This document shows, one piece after another, positions 49,379 to 58,536 of a stretch of 64,000 nucleotides of DNA. Where the stretch lies: contig JAKFVT010000061.1 of assembly GCA_021732005.1 (NCBI GenBank), positions 1-64,000 of the forward strand. The letters are read 5' to 3'. Both the position numbers and the translations under genes were made by a program. The stretch's first letter is position 1; every line of letters begins with the position of its first letter. The stretch comes from Mycobacterium sp. Its GTDB lineage: Bacteria; Actinomycetota; Actinomycetes; Mycobacteriales; Mycobacteriaceae. Under the pieces are notes generated by a model. That model did not search any database. It was not told the origin of the DNA and saw only the letters and a program-made list of their open reading frames with translations.

Positions 49379-50563
49379 ATGCGGATCAGTTACACCCCCG
49401 AACAAGAGGAGCTGCGCCGCGAGCTGCGCTCGTACTTCGGCAAGCTGATGACGCCGGAACGCCTGGAAGCACTCACGTCGACCTCGGGCGGCGAGATCGG
49501 CACCGGCAACATCTACCGCGAGACGGTTTCCCAGATGGGCAAGGACGGCTGGCTCACGCTGAACTGGCCCGAGGAGTACGGCGGCCAGAACCGCGACCCG
49601 ATGGATTCCCTGATCTTCACCGACGAGGCGGCCATCGCCGGCGCGCCGGTGCCCTTCCTGACGATCAACAGTGTCGCGCCGACGATCATGGCGTTCGGCA
49701 CCGAGGAGCAGAAGAAGTTCTACCTGCCCAAGATCGCCTCCGGTGATCTGCACTTCGCGATCGGCTACTCCGAGCCGGGCGCGGGCACCGACCTGGCGGC
49801 GTTGCGCACGACCGCGGTACAGGACGGCGACGACTACGTGGTCAACGGTCAGAAGATGTGGACCAGCCTGATCCAGTACGCCGACTACGTCTGGCTGGCG
49901 GTGCGCACCAACCCCGAGGCGAAGAAGCACCGCGGCATCTCGGTACTGATCGTCCCGACCACCGCCGACGGCTTCTCCTGGACTCCGGTGCACACGATGG
50001 CAGGCGTCGGCACCAGCGCCACCTACTACCAGGATGTCCGCGTGCCGGTTAGCAGCCGGGTGGGCGAGGAGAACGGTGGCTGGAAGCTGGTCACCAACCA
50101 GCTCAACCACGAACGGGTCGCACTGGTGTCGGCCCAGCCGATCTTCCTGGCGCTCAACCAGGTTCGGGAGTGGGCGCAGAACACCAAGGACGCCCACGGC
50201 AACCGCCTCATCGACTCCGAATGGGTGCAACTCAACCTTGCGCGTGTGCTGGCCAAGGGCGAGTACCTCAAGCTGATCAACTGGGAGCTGGCCTCCGCCA
50301 AGAGCGGCACCCTCAGCCCCGCCGACGCCTCAGCGGCCAAGGTCTTCGGCACCGAACTGGCCACCGAGGCCTACCGATTGCTGATGGAGATCCTCGGCCC
50401 CTCAGCCACCCTGCGCCAGGATTCGCCCGGCGCCCTCCTCCGCGGCCGGATCGAGCGGATGCACCGCGCGGCCCTGATCCTCACCTTCGGTGGCGGCACC
50501 AACGAGATCCAGCGCGACATCATCGGCATGGTCGCGCTGGGCCTGCCCCGAGTCAACCGCTGA
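49379..50563 (+). CDS. fadE26: Acyl-CoA dehydrogenase FadE26 (ChsE4-like)
   Basis: The 394-residue protein has the ACAD pattern: LNWPEEYGGQNRDPMDSLIF, YSEPGAGTDLAALRT (about 128) and NGQKMWTSLIQYADYVWLAV, and a C-terminal helical domain with GGTNEIQRDIIG (about 375). Together with FadE27 it forms an alpha2beta2 dehydrogenase for the C8 cholesterol side-chain CoA ester. AAGGATCGAG precedes the ATG. It starts an operon with fadE27 and fadD17 under a KstR box. Confidence 0.93.
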   Translation: MRISYTPEQEELRRELRSYFGKLMTPERLEALTSTSGGEIGTGNIYRETVSQMGKDGWLTLNWPEEYGGQNRDPMDSLIFTDEAAIAGAPVPFLTINSVAPTIMAFGTEEQKKFYLPKIASGDLHFAIGYSEPGAGTDLAALRTTAVQDGDDYVVNGQKMWTSLIQYADYVWLAVRTNPEAKKHRGISVLIVPTTADGFSWTPVHTMAGVGTSATYYQDVRVPVSSRVGEENGGWKLVTNQLNHERVALVSAQPIFLALNQVREWAQNTKDAHGNRLIDSEWVQLNLARVLAKGEYLKLINWELASAKSGTLSPADASAAKVFGTELATEAYRLLMEILGPSATLRQDSPGALLRGRIERMHRAALILTFGGGTNEIQRDIIGMVALGLPRVNR

Positions 50564-50599
50564 ACCAGACCGAGAAGACCTCAAAGACTTAGGACCAAC

Positions 50600-51697
50600 A
50601 TGGATTTCACCAGAACAGAAGCGGCGCAGGATCTTTCGGGTCTCGTCGGCACCATCGTGGACACCGTCTGCACCCCGCAGCATCAGCGTGAGCTCGACGG
50701 CCTCGAGCAGCGCTTCGACACCGAACTGTGGCGCAAGCTGATCGACGCCGACATCCTGTCCACCGCCGCACCGGAATCGGTGGGCGGCGCCGGGTTCGGC
50801 GTCCTGGAGCAGACGGCGATCCTGACGGCGCTGGGCCGCCAGCTGGCCGCGGTGCCCTACCTGGAGTCGGTCGTCCTCGGGGCGGGAGCGCTGGGTCGGG
50901 TCGGCACGCCGGAACTGTGCGAGCAGTGGGCAGCCCCCGCGGTGGCCGGCGAGAAGATCCTGACCGTGGCCCTCGACGGGGAATTCGGTCAAGGCCCGGT
51001 GCAGGCCGCCGCCTCCGGCGACGGGTTCCGGCTGACCGGCACCCGCACCCAGGTCCCGTTCGGTCCGGTCGCGGACGCATTCCTGGTTCCCGCCGAAACC
51101 GATTCGGGCACAAAGGTCTTCCTGGTGGCCAAGGACGACGCCGGAGTATCGGTGACGCCGCTGCTGACCACCGGGCTGAACAGCGCGGGCGAGCTCGACC
51201 TCGCCGGCGTCGAGGTCGGGGCCGACCGGGTGGTCGGTGACGCCGAGGTGCTCGCGTGGTTGTCCACGCACAAGACGTTGGGATACACCGCCTTCCAGCT
51301 CGGCGTGCTGGAGCGCGCGCTCGAGTTGACGGCCGAGTACGCCCGCACCCGCGAGCAGTTCGACCGGCCGATCGGCAGCTTCCAGGCGGTCTCCGCACGA
51401 CTTGCCGACGACTACATCGACGTCAAGGGTCTGGGGCTGGCGCTGGTGCAGGCCTCCTGGCGACTGTCGGAGGACCTGCCCGCCGACCCCGAAGTGGCCA
51501 CCGCCGCGTTCTGGGCAGCCGAGGCGGGACACCGCGTCGCCCACACCACCGTGCACGTCCACGGCGGTGTCGGAATCGACGTCGACCACCAGGTGCACCG
51601 ATACTTCCTCACCGCCAAGCAGATCGAGTTCGCATTGGGCGGCGCCACCGCACAGCTGCGGCAGATCGGCCGTGAGCTGGCCGACACGCCGGCTTGA
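50600..51697 (+). CDS. fadE27: Acyl-CoA dehydrogenase FadE27 (ChsE5-like)
   Basis: The 365-residue ACAD begins MDFTRTEAAQDLSGLVGTIV, with ESVGGAGFGVLEQTAILTAL (about 54) and a C-terminal TAEYARTREQFDRPIGSFQA (about 241) and VHVHGGVGIDVDHQVHRYF. It is shorter and more diverged than FadE26, in keeping with its role as the second chain of the heteromer that binds half of each FAD site. It follows fadE26 by 36 bases and its stop overlaps the fadD17 start. Confidence 0.92.
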   Translation: MDFTRTEAAQDLSGLVGTIVDTVCTPQHQRELDGLEQRFDTELWRKLIDADILSTAAPESVGGAGFGVLEQTAILTALGRQLAAVPYLESVVLGAGALGRVGTPELCEQWAAPAVAGEKILTVALDGEFGQGPVQAAASGDGFRLTGTRTQVPFGPVADAFLVPAETDSGTKVFLVAKDDAGVSVTPLLTTGLNSAGELDLAGVEVGADRVVGDAEVLAWLSTHKTLGYTAFQLGVLERALELTAEYARTREQFDRPIGSFQAVSARLADDYIDVKGLGLALVQASWRLSEDLPADPEVATAAFWAAEAGHRVAHTTVHVHGGVGIDVDHQVHRYFLTAKQIEFALGGATAQLRQIGRELADTPA

Positions 51698-53235
51698 CCG
51701 GATCGGTGAACCAGCCGACCGTCACCGGCCTGCTGGCGCGGCTGGCTGAAGTCGACGATCGCGGCATCCACGCCGACGATGGCTCGTATTCGACCTGGCG
51801 CCAACACGTTCAGGACGCCGCCGACCTCGCGGCGGCACTGAAAACGCGGCTCGATCCAGCAAAGCCGCAGCATGTCGGCGTGCTGCTGGGCAACACGCCG
51901 TTCTTCTCGTCGCTGCTGGTGGCGGCCGCGATGGCCGGGCTGGTTCCGGTCGGGCTGAACCCGACCCGCCGCGGCGAGGCGCTGGCGCGAGACATCGCGA
52001 CCGCCGACTGTCAGCTGGTCCTCGCCGATGGCGACGCCGTAGGTCCGCAGACCTACGGCGCCGGGTTCGCTCCGGAGGGTATGACCGTCATCGACGTCGG
52101 TTCGCCGGAGTGGGCCGATGAGCTCGCACGGTTCCGTGGATCCCCGATCTCGTTCGCGCCCAGCATGTCCGACGACCTGTTCATGCTGATCTTCACCTCG
52201 GGCACCAGCGGCGATCCGAAGGCGGTGCGGTGTACCCACGAGAAGGTGGCCGTCCCGGGCGTGATGCTGTCCGAGAGATTCGGCCTCGGACCAGCTGACA
52301 CCTGTTACCTGTCGATGCCGTTGTTCCACTCCAATGCGGTGATGGCGGGCTGGGCCGTCGCGGTGGCGGCGGGAGCATCGATTGCGTTGCGCCGCAAGTT
52401 CTCCGCCTCCCAGTTCATCCCTGATGCGCGTCGGTTCAACGCCACCTACGCCAATTACGTGGGCAAGCCGATGTCCTACATCCTGGCCACCCCGGCTCGC
52501 CCGGACGATGCCGACAACCCGCTGCGGGTCGTCTACGGCAACGAAGCCGCGCCGCGCGACATCGACCGGTTCGCCAAGCGTTTCGGCGTGACGGTGGTCG
52601 ACGGGTTCGGATCCACCGAGGGCGGCGTCAACATCGCCCGCACCCCGGATACCCCCGAGGGAGCGCTGGGGCCGCTGCCCGACGGTCTCGAGATCGTCGA
52701 CGTCGAGACCGGCGAGCCGTGCCCGCCGGGGGTCATCGGCGAACTGGTGAACCTCACCGGGCCGGGTAACTTCCGCGGCTACTACAACGCCCCGGACGCC
52801 GAGTCGGAGCGCATGACCGGCGGCGTCTACCACAGCGGCGATCTGGCCTACCGCGACGACGCCGGCTACGTGCACTTCGCCGGCCGGCTGGGCGACTGGA
52901 TGCGGGTCGACGGTGAGAACCTGGGAACCGCACCGATCGAGCGGGTGCTGATGCGCTACCCCGACGTGACCGAGGCGGCGGTCTACGCCATCCCCGACCC
53001 CGCGGTCGGTGACCGGGTGATGGCCGCGCTGGTCATACCCGAGGGCACGACGTTCGACGTGACCGACTTCCGGGAGTTCCTGACCGCCCAAAGCGACCTC
53101 GGGCCCAAGCAGTGGCCGGCGTTCGTGCGGGTCAGCACTGCTTTGCCGCGAACCGAGACGTTCAAGATCATCAAGCGCCGGCTGTCCGCCGAAGCACTGG
53201 AGTGCGCCGACCCCGTGTTCGAGATACCGCGCTGA
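51694..53235 (+). CDS. fadD17: Steroid side-chain acyl-CoA synthetase FadD17
   Basis: The 513-residue ANL enzyme has the P-loop-like IFTSGTSGDPKAVRCTHEK (about 167-185), the adenylate motif DGFGSTEGGVNI (about 303) and the hinge YHSGDLAYRDDAGYVHFAGRLGDWMR (about 380), with the C-terminal lysine in RTETFKIIKRRL. FadD17 activates steroids with shortened side chains to CoA esters. It starts with TTG overlapping the fadE27 stop; a GTG at 51706 is an alternative. It ends the fadE26-fadE27-fadD17 operon. Confidence 0.92.
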   Translation: MTGSVNQPTVTGLLARLAEVDDRGIHADDGSYSTWRQHVQDAADLAAALKTRLDPAKPQHVGVLLGNTPFFSSLLVAAAMAGLVPVGLNPTRRGEALARDIATADCQLVLADGDAVGPQTYGAGFAPEGMTVIDVGSPEWADELARFRGSPISFAPSMSDDLFMLIFTSGTSGDPKAVRCTHEKVAVPGVMLSERFGLGPADTCYLSMPLFHSNAVMAGWAVAVAAGASIALRRKFSASQFIPDARRFNATYANYVGKPMSYILATPARPDDADNPLRVVYGNEAAPRDIDRFAKRFGVTVVDGFGSTEGGVNIARTPDTPEGALGPLPDGLEIVDVETGEPCPPGVIGELVNLTGPGNFRGYYNAPDAESERMTGGVYHSGDLAYRDDAGYVHFAGRLGDWMRVDGENLGTAPIERVLMRYPDVTEAAVYAIPDPAVGDRVMAALVIPEGTTFDVTDFREFLTAQSDLGPKQWPAFVRVSTALPRTETFKIIKRRLSAEALECADPVFEIPR

Positions 53236-53309
53236 CCCATCGCGTTCAGATGGCGATGAGATCCATGATGCGGCGGAGATTTCGCTCTCAGTGCGGCCTC
53301 AACGCGGCT

Positions 53310-54866
53310 CTAGCCGGTGATCGAAGGCATGACCGCTTCGATGAGGTGCGGTCCCGGTTCGTCGAAGGCCCATCGCAGCGCGTCGGCAAGCTCCTCGGCG
53401 GTGCCCACCCGGCGGGCCGGAACACCCATACCTTTGGAAATGCGAACGAAATCGATAGTGGGACTGGTCAAGTCGAGCAGTGACTCGGCTTTCGGACCTG
53501 GCCGCTCCCCCACTGCCTCGGCGCCCACCCGCTGCAGTTCGATGCGCAGGATGTCGTAGGCGCGGTTGGCGTAGACGACCGTGGTGACGTCGAGCTGTTC
53601 GCGGGCTTGGGTCCACAACGCCGAGATGGTGTACATCGCCGAACCGTCGGACTCCAGACACAGCACCGGGCGCTCCGGCGCGGCGATGGCGGCGCCGACC
53701 GACACCGGCAGCGCATAGCCGATTGCGCCACCGGTCAGGGTGAGCCAGTCATGCGCCGGGGCCCCTGCCGTGGCTTGCGCCAGAAGGACTCCCGACGTGT
53801 TCGACTCGTCGACGACGATGGCATGTTCGGGCAGCAGCGCACCGATCACGTCGGCGGACGTCACCACGTTGAGCGGGCCGCTCGGCAACGACGGCCGCGA
53901 CTGCGCCGCGGTGGCGGCGGTCTCGTCCGGCGCGATCCGGTCGGCCAACGTGCTCAGTGCGGCCCTGGCGCCGACCGGCCCGGCCAGCGTGTGTACCGCA
54001 CAACCGTCGGGCACCAGATCACTCGGCTTGCCGGGATATGCGAAGAACGACACCGGGTGCGGCGCACCGGCCAGCACCAGATGTCGGGCCCCGGCGAGCT
54101 GGGCGGTCGCCGCTTCGGCGAAGTAGGCGAGCCGTTCGACAGCCGGCAGGCCGGCCCCGCGCTCCAGGCGCGTCGGGAAGGTCTCGCACAACACCTGCGC
54201 CCCGCACGCCTGCGCGAGCCGCACCGCCGCGGACAGGCCGTCGGCCCCGGTGGCGTCGCCCCCGACCATGATCACCGTCGGCTCGCCTGAGCGCAGCGCC
54301 GACTCGATCTGTTCGGCATCGTGAAGGACCGCGGCCGGCTGTGCCGCAACCTCTTTCACCCCGGATGCGCCCTCATCCCACGAGACATCCGCGGGCAGAA
54401 TCAGCGTGGCGATGTGCCGGTGGGCACGCGCGGACGCGATGGCGGCTGCGGTATCGGCGGCCACGTCGGCGACGGCCATGGTGCGGCGCACCCAGCCCGA
54501 CACGGTCTGAGCCACCGAGTCGATATCGGACTCCAGCGGCGCGTCGTATTTCTTGTGATAGGTGGCGTGGTCGCCGACGACCACCACCGCAGGCACATGT
54601 GCCCGTCGCGCGTTGTGCAGGTTGGCCAGGCCGTTACCCAGTCCCGGGCCCAGGTGCAGCAGAACCGCGGCGGGCTCGTCCGCGATGCGGGCGTAACCGT
54701 CGGCGGCCCCGGTGGCGACGCCCTCGAAAAGGGTGAGCACACCCCGCATCTGCGGCACGGAGTCCAGCGCGGCGACGAAGTGCATCTCCGAGGTGCCGGG
54801 GTTGGCGAAGCACACCCGCACACCGTGGTCGACCAGGGTCGAGATCAGTGCCTGTGCGCCGTTCAC
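53310..54866 (-). CDS. ilvX: Acetolactate synthase-like ThDP enzyme IlvX (Rv3509c-like)
   Basis: The 518-residue protein has the three ThDP domains: the N-terminal PYR domain with CFANPGTSEMHFVAALDS and catalytic Glu in LTLFEGVATGAADGYAR (about 48), a central domain, and the PP domain with GGAIGYALPVSVGAAIA (about 382) and the metal motif ESDGSAMYTISALW. It resembles catabolic, FAD-independent benzoylformate decarboxylase or acetolactate synthase relatives. It starts with GTG. Its position beside the sterol genes matches Rv3509c, but a role in sterol catabolism is unproved. Confidence 0.85.
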   Translation of the reverse strand: MNGAQALISTLVDHGVRVCFANPGTSEMHFVAALDSVPQMRGVLTLFEGVATGAADGYARIADEPAAVLLHLGPGLGNGLANLHNARRAHVPAVVVVGDHATYHKKYDAPLESDIDSVAQTVSGWVRRTMAVADVAADTAAAIASARAHRHIATLILPADVSWDEGASGVKEVAAQPAAVLHDAEQIESALRSGEPTVIMVGGDATGADGLSAAVRLAQACGAQVLCETFPTRLERGAGLPAVERLAYFAEAATAQLAGARHLVLAGAPHPVSFFAYPGKPSDLVPDGCAVHTLAGPVGARAALSTLADRIAPDETAATAAQSRPSLPSGPLNVVTSADVIGALLPEHAIVVDESNTSGVLLAQATAGAPAHDWLTLTGGAIGYALPVSVGAAIAAPERPVLCLESDGSAMYTISALWTQAREQLDVTTVVYANRAYDILRIELQRVGAEAVGERPGPKAESLLDLTSPTIDFVRISKGMGVPARRVGTAEELADALRWAFDEPGPHLIEAVMPSITG

Positions 54867-54893
54867 CCGACCGAGCTTAGTCAGCCCGGCGGG

Positions 54894-56015
54894 CTAGCTG
54901 TCGCGGATCGCGTCCAGTTTCCGCGTCGCGGCCTCGAAGCCCGTGACCAGTTCGGCGATGATGTCGGCGACCGGGCGGATCTCGTTCATCCGGCCCACGA
55001 TCTGACCGACCGGCATCGCGACGGTGGACGGGTCCTCGGAGGCGCTCATCCGCTGATGTGCCTCGGAGACCAGGATGTTCTGCAGCGGCATCGGCAGCGG
55101 CTCGGGTGCACCCTCGGCGTCCCACGCCTCGGTCCACCGGCTCTTGAGCAGGCGGGCCGGCTTGCCGGTGTAGATGCGGCGGCGCACCGTGTCACTCGAG
55201 GTGGCGGCCAGCAGCGCCTCCTGGATCACCGATGCTCCGCCTTCGGTGCGAACACCGAGGTCGTACTCGGCGGCGGTCAGGAACGCCGACCCCATCCAAA
55301 CACCCTGTGCGCCAAGCGCGAGCGCGGCAGCCACCTGGCGGCCGGTGCCGATACCACCCGCCGCGAGCACTGCGGTCCTGCCCTCAAGTCCATCGACGAC
55401 TTCGGGCACGAGCACCATCGAGGCGATTTCGCCGGTGTGCCCGCCGGCCTCGTGGCCCTGGGCGATCACGATGTCGACACCGTTCTCCGCGTGCCGCTGC
55501 GCGTGCTTGGCGCTTCCGGCCAGCGCGGCCACCGGAACGCCGGCCTCATGCACCTGGTCGATGACGTCCTTGGGTGGTGAGCCGAGCGCGTTCGCGATGA
55601 GCTTGATGGGATGTCGCAGGGCAACCTCGACGTGGCTGCGGGCCACCGAGTGAAGCCATCCCAGTACGCCTTCAGACTTCGCCTCGTCCTCGGGCAGCGG
55701 CGGCACTCCGAGGTCGGCGAGCGTCTTGGCGACGAAGTCCCGATGTGTTTGCGGGATCAGCTTGTTGATGTCGATCGACGAGCCCTCGGTGGGGACCTTC
55801 GCCGGCATCACAATGTCGACGCCGTACGGCTTGCCGTCGGTGTTGGCGTCCATCCACTGCAGGACGGCTTCGAGGTCGTCGGGGTCGTTGAACCGCACAC
55901 ACCCCAGGACACCCATGCCGCCGGCGCGGGTGACCGCGGCGGCCACCTTCTCCGACGGGGTGAAGACGAAGATCGGGTATTCGATCCCGAAGCGATCGCA
56001 GAGCTCGGTGCGCAT
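54894..56015 (-). CDS. Nitronate monooxygenase/2-nitropropane dioxygenase-type FMN protein
   Basis: The 373-residue TIM-barrel flavoprotein has RFGIEYPIFVFTPSEKVAAA, GGMGVLGCVRF (about 33), the phosphate-binding EAGGHTGEIASM (about 204) and VLAAGGIGTGRQVAAALALGAQGVWMGSAFL (about 232-262). Family members oxidise nitronates or act as enone reductases. The start overlaps the fadD19 stop (TGATG), so it is co-translated with fadD19 and falls under the same KstR box. A related gene (Rv3553) is found in the M. tuberculosis cholesterol cluster. True substrate unknown. Confidence 0.87.
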   Translation of the reverse strand: MRTELCDRFGIEYPIFVFTPSEKVAAAVTRAGGMGVLGCVRFNDPDDLEAVLQWMDANTDGKPYGVDIVMPAKVPTEGSSIDINKLIPQTHRDFVAKTLADLGVPPLPEDEAKSEGVLGWLHSVARSHVEVALRHPIKLIANALGSPPKDVIDQVHEAGVPVAALAGSAKHAQRHAENGVDIVIAQGHEAGGHTGEIASMVLVPEVVDGLEGRTAVLAAGGIGTGRQVAAALALGAQGVWMGSAFLTAAEYDLGVRTEGGASVIQEALLAATSSDTVRRRIYTGKPARLLKSRWTEAWDAEGAPEPLPMPLQNILVSEAHQRMSASEDPSTVAMPVGQIVGRMNEIRPVADIIAELVTGFEAATRKLDAIRDS

Positions 56016-57667
56016 CAGCTAGCGGCTCCAGCGTGCTTGGCGTGCACCTCGTCGGCCGGGCGAAGCTCGGTCTGGTCCTTGGCCCACTTGTAGTCGGGCT
56101 TGCCGGCCGGTGAGCGTTTCACCTCGTCGACGATCCAGAGGCTGCGCGGCACCTTGTAGCCGGCAATCTCCTTGCGCACGAACACATCCAGATCGGCCAG
56201 CGACGGGCGGGCTCCCTTGCGGGGAGCGACGACGGCGGCGACATGGTTGCCGAAGCGCGGGTCGGGCACACCGACCACCAGCGCGTCGAAGACGTCCGGA
56301 TGGCCCTTGAGCGCGGCCTCGACCTCTTCGGGGTAGATCTTCTCGCCACCACTGTTGATCGACACCGAGCCGCGGCCCAGCATCGTCACCGAGCCGTCGG
56401 CCTCGACCTCGGCATAGTCGCCGGGGATCGCGTAGCGCACGCCGTTGTAGGTCTTGAAGGTCTCGGCGGTCTTTTTCTCGTCCTTGTAGTAGCCGACCGG
56501 GATGTTGCCTTTCTTGGCGATCACGCCCCGCACGCCGGATCCGGGCTTGACCTCGTTGCCGTCCTCGTCGAGCACGACGGTCCGATGGTCGATGGTGACT
56601 CGCGGACCACCGTTGTGGTGCTCGCCCTTGGCCACGATGCTGGTGCCACCGAAGCCGGTCTCCGACGAACCGATCGAATCGGTGATGACCCGGTTGGGCA
56701 GCAGTTCGAGCAGCTTCTCCTTGAGGCTGGTGGAGAACAGCGCAGCGGTGCTGGCCAGCAGGAACAGCGACGACAGGTCGTATTCGCGGCCACCGTCCAG
56801 GGCGGCCTGCAGCGCGTCGAGCAGCGGCCGCGCCATGGCGTCACCGGTGAAGAACAGCAGGTTCACCTTGTGCTCGTGGATGGTGCGCCACACTTCGTCG
56901 GCGTCGAACTCCGGTGACAGAACGGTGGTTTGGCCCGAGAAGATGGACATCCAGGTCGCCGACTGGGTGGCGCCGTGGATCATCGGCGGAATCGCGTAAC
57001 GCACCATCGGCGGGTTCTCCGCGGCCGCCCGGGACAGGTCGTATTCGTCCTTGACGAACTCACCGGTGGCAAAGTCGGTGCCGCCGAACAGAACCCGGTA
57101 GATGTCCTCGTGGCGCCACATCACGCCCTTGGGGAAGCCGGTGGTCCCACCGGTGTAGAGCAGGTAGATGTCGTCCTCGCTGCGCTCGCCGAAGTCCCGC
57201 TCGGGTGAGCCTTCGGCGAGTGCGGTGTAGAACTCCACACCGCCGTAGCGGCCGAAGTCCTTGTCGCTGCCGTCTTCGACCACGAGGATCGTCTTGACGT
57301 TCGGCGTTTCGGGCAGCACGTTGGCGACCCGGTCGGCGTACTGGCGTTCGTGCACCAACGCGACCATGTCGGAGTTCTCGAACAGGTACCGCAGTTCGCC
57401 CTCGACATAGCGGAAGTTGACGTTGACCAGGATTGCGCCCGCCTTGATGGTGCCCAGCATCGCGATGACGATCTCGATGCGGTTGCGGCAGTACAACCCG
57501 ACCTTGTCGTCCTTCTTGACGCCATGATCGAGGAGGTAGTGCGCGAAGCGGTTCGCCTTCTCCTCCAACTCGGCGAAGGTGATTTTGTCGTCACCACAAA
57601 TGAAGGCGACGCGGTCTGGCACGGCGTCGATGGCGTGCTCGGCTAGATCAGCTATGTTCAGGGCCAC
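56015..57667 (-). CDS. fadD19: Steroid side-chain acyl-CoA synthetase FadD19
   Basis: The 550-residue ANL ligase has LLYTGGTTGFPKGVMWRHED (about 171), the adenylate motif DSIGSSETGFGGTS (about 338), the hinge VTMLGRGSVSINSGGEKIYP (about 435) and the catalytic lysine in RSPAGKPDYKWAK (about 530). FadD19 attaches CoA to the C8 cholesterol side-chain acid made by CYP125/CYP142. Length and order (fadD19 divergent from echA19) match Rv3515c-Rv3516. A KstR box lies 10 bases upstream of the ATG. Confidence 0.94.
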   Translation of the reverse strand: MALNIADLAEHAIDAVPDRVAFICGDDKITFAELEEKANRFAHYLLDHGVKKDDKVGLYCRNRIEIVIAMLGTIKAGAILVNVNFRYVEGELRYLFENSDMVALVHERQYADRVANVLPETPNVKTILVVEDGSDKDFGRYGGVEFYTALAEGSPERDFGERSEDDIYLLYTGGTTGFPKGVMWRHEDIYRVLFGGTDFATGEFVKDEYDLSRAAAENPPMVRYAIPPMIHGATQSATWMSIFSGQTTVLSPEFDADEVWRTIHEHKVNLLFFTGDAMARPLLDALQAALDGGREYDLSSLFLLASTAALFSTSLKEKLLELLPNRVITDSIGSSETGFGGTSIVAKGEHHNGGPRVTIDHRTVVLDEDGNEVKPGSGVRGVIAKKGNIPVGYYKDEKKTAETFKTYNGVRYAIPGDYAEVEADGSVTMLGRGSVSINSGGEKIYPEEVEAALKGHPDVFDALVVGVPDPRFGNHVAAVVAPRKGARPSLADLDVFVRKEIAGYKVPRSLWIVDEVKRSPAGKPDYKWAKDQTELRPADEVHAKHAGAAS

Positions 57668-57677
57668 GGACCCAAAT

Positions 57678-57691
57678 TAGAACGTGTTACA
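57678..57691 (+). promoter_or_regulatory. KstR box between fadD19 and echA19
   Basis: TAGAACGTGTTACA fits TnnAACnnGTTnnA. It is 10 bases upstream of the fadD19 ATG and 44 bases upstream of the echA19 GTG, so one bound repressor can control both directions. Confidence 0.88.
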
Positions 57692-57735
57692 TTTCCTGAC
57701 AAGTCTGTGGCAGTGACGCTGGAAGGCAGGTACCC

Positions 57736-58536
57736 GTGAGCGAGTCCGAAAAAAGCCCCGACGCCCTCATTGAGCAGCGCGGACACACTCTGATCGTCAC
57801 GCTGAACCGGCCCGAGGCTCGCAACGCACTTTCCACCGAGATGCTCTCGATCATGGTCGAGGCTTGGGACCGCGTCGACAACGATCCAGAGATCCGCACC
57901 TGCATCCTGACGGGTGCCGGGGGCTACTTCTGCGCGGGCATGGACCTCAAGGGTGCGACCAAGGCGCCTCCGGGTGACTCGTTCAAGAGCGGCGCCTTCG
58001 ATCCGACGAAGATCGAGGGTCTGCTGAAGGGCCGCAGGCTCACCAAGCCGCTGATCGCCGCCGTCGAAGGCCCTGCCATCGCTGGCGGCACCGAGATCCT
58101 GCAGGGCACCGACATCCGGGTGGCCGGCGAGAGCGCGAAGTTCGGTATCTCCGAGGCCAAGTGGAGCCTGTATCCGATGGGTGGCTCGGCTGTGCGCCTG
58201 CCGCGGCAGATCCCGTACACCATCGCCTGCGACCTGCTGCTGACCGGCAGGCACATCACCGCCGCGGAGGCGCTGTCCTACGGCCTGATCGGGTACGTGG
58301 TGCCCGACGGCACGGCGCTGGACAAGGCGCTCGAGATCGCCGAGGTCATCAACAACAACGGCCCGCTCGCCGTCCAGGCGATCCTCAAGACCATCCGCGA
58401 GGCGGAAGGCATGCACGAACTCGACGCGTTCAAGCCCGATACCGCCAACGGAATCCCGGTGTTCCTGTCCGACGACGCCAAGGAAGGTCCGCTGGCGTTC
58501 AAGGAGAAGCGGGCCCCGCAGTTCAAGATGCGCTAG
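57736..58536 (+). CDS. echA19: Steroid enoyl-CoA hydratase EchA19
   Basis: The 266-residue crotonase has RPEARNALSTEM (about 27), the oxyanion segments AGGYFCAGMDLKG (about 62) and AIAGGTEILQGTDIRVAGES (about 116), and the acidic residues of the active site in ISEAKWSLYPMGG (about 138). EchA19 hydrates the C8 cholesterol side-chain enoyl-CoA. It starts with GTG after AAGGCAGG. Its end overlaps the convergent cutinase stop by 14 bases. Confidence 0.92.
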   Translation: MSESEKSPDALIEQRGHTLIVTLNRPEARNALSTEMLSIMVEAWDRVDNDPEIRTCILTGAGGYFCAGMDLKGATKAPPGDSFKSGAFDPTKIEGLLKGRRLTKPLIAAVEGPAIAGGTEILQGTDIRVAGESAKFGISEAKWSLYPMGGSAVRLPRQIPYTIACDLLLTGRHITAAEALSYGLIGYVVPDGTALDKALEIAEVINNNGPLAVQAILKTIREAEGMHELDAFKPDTANGIPVFLSDDAKEGPLAFKEKRAPQFKMR

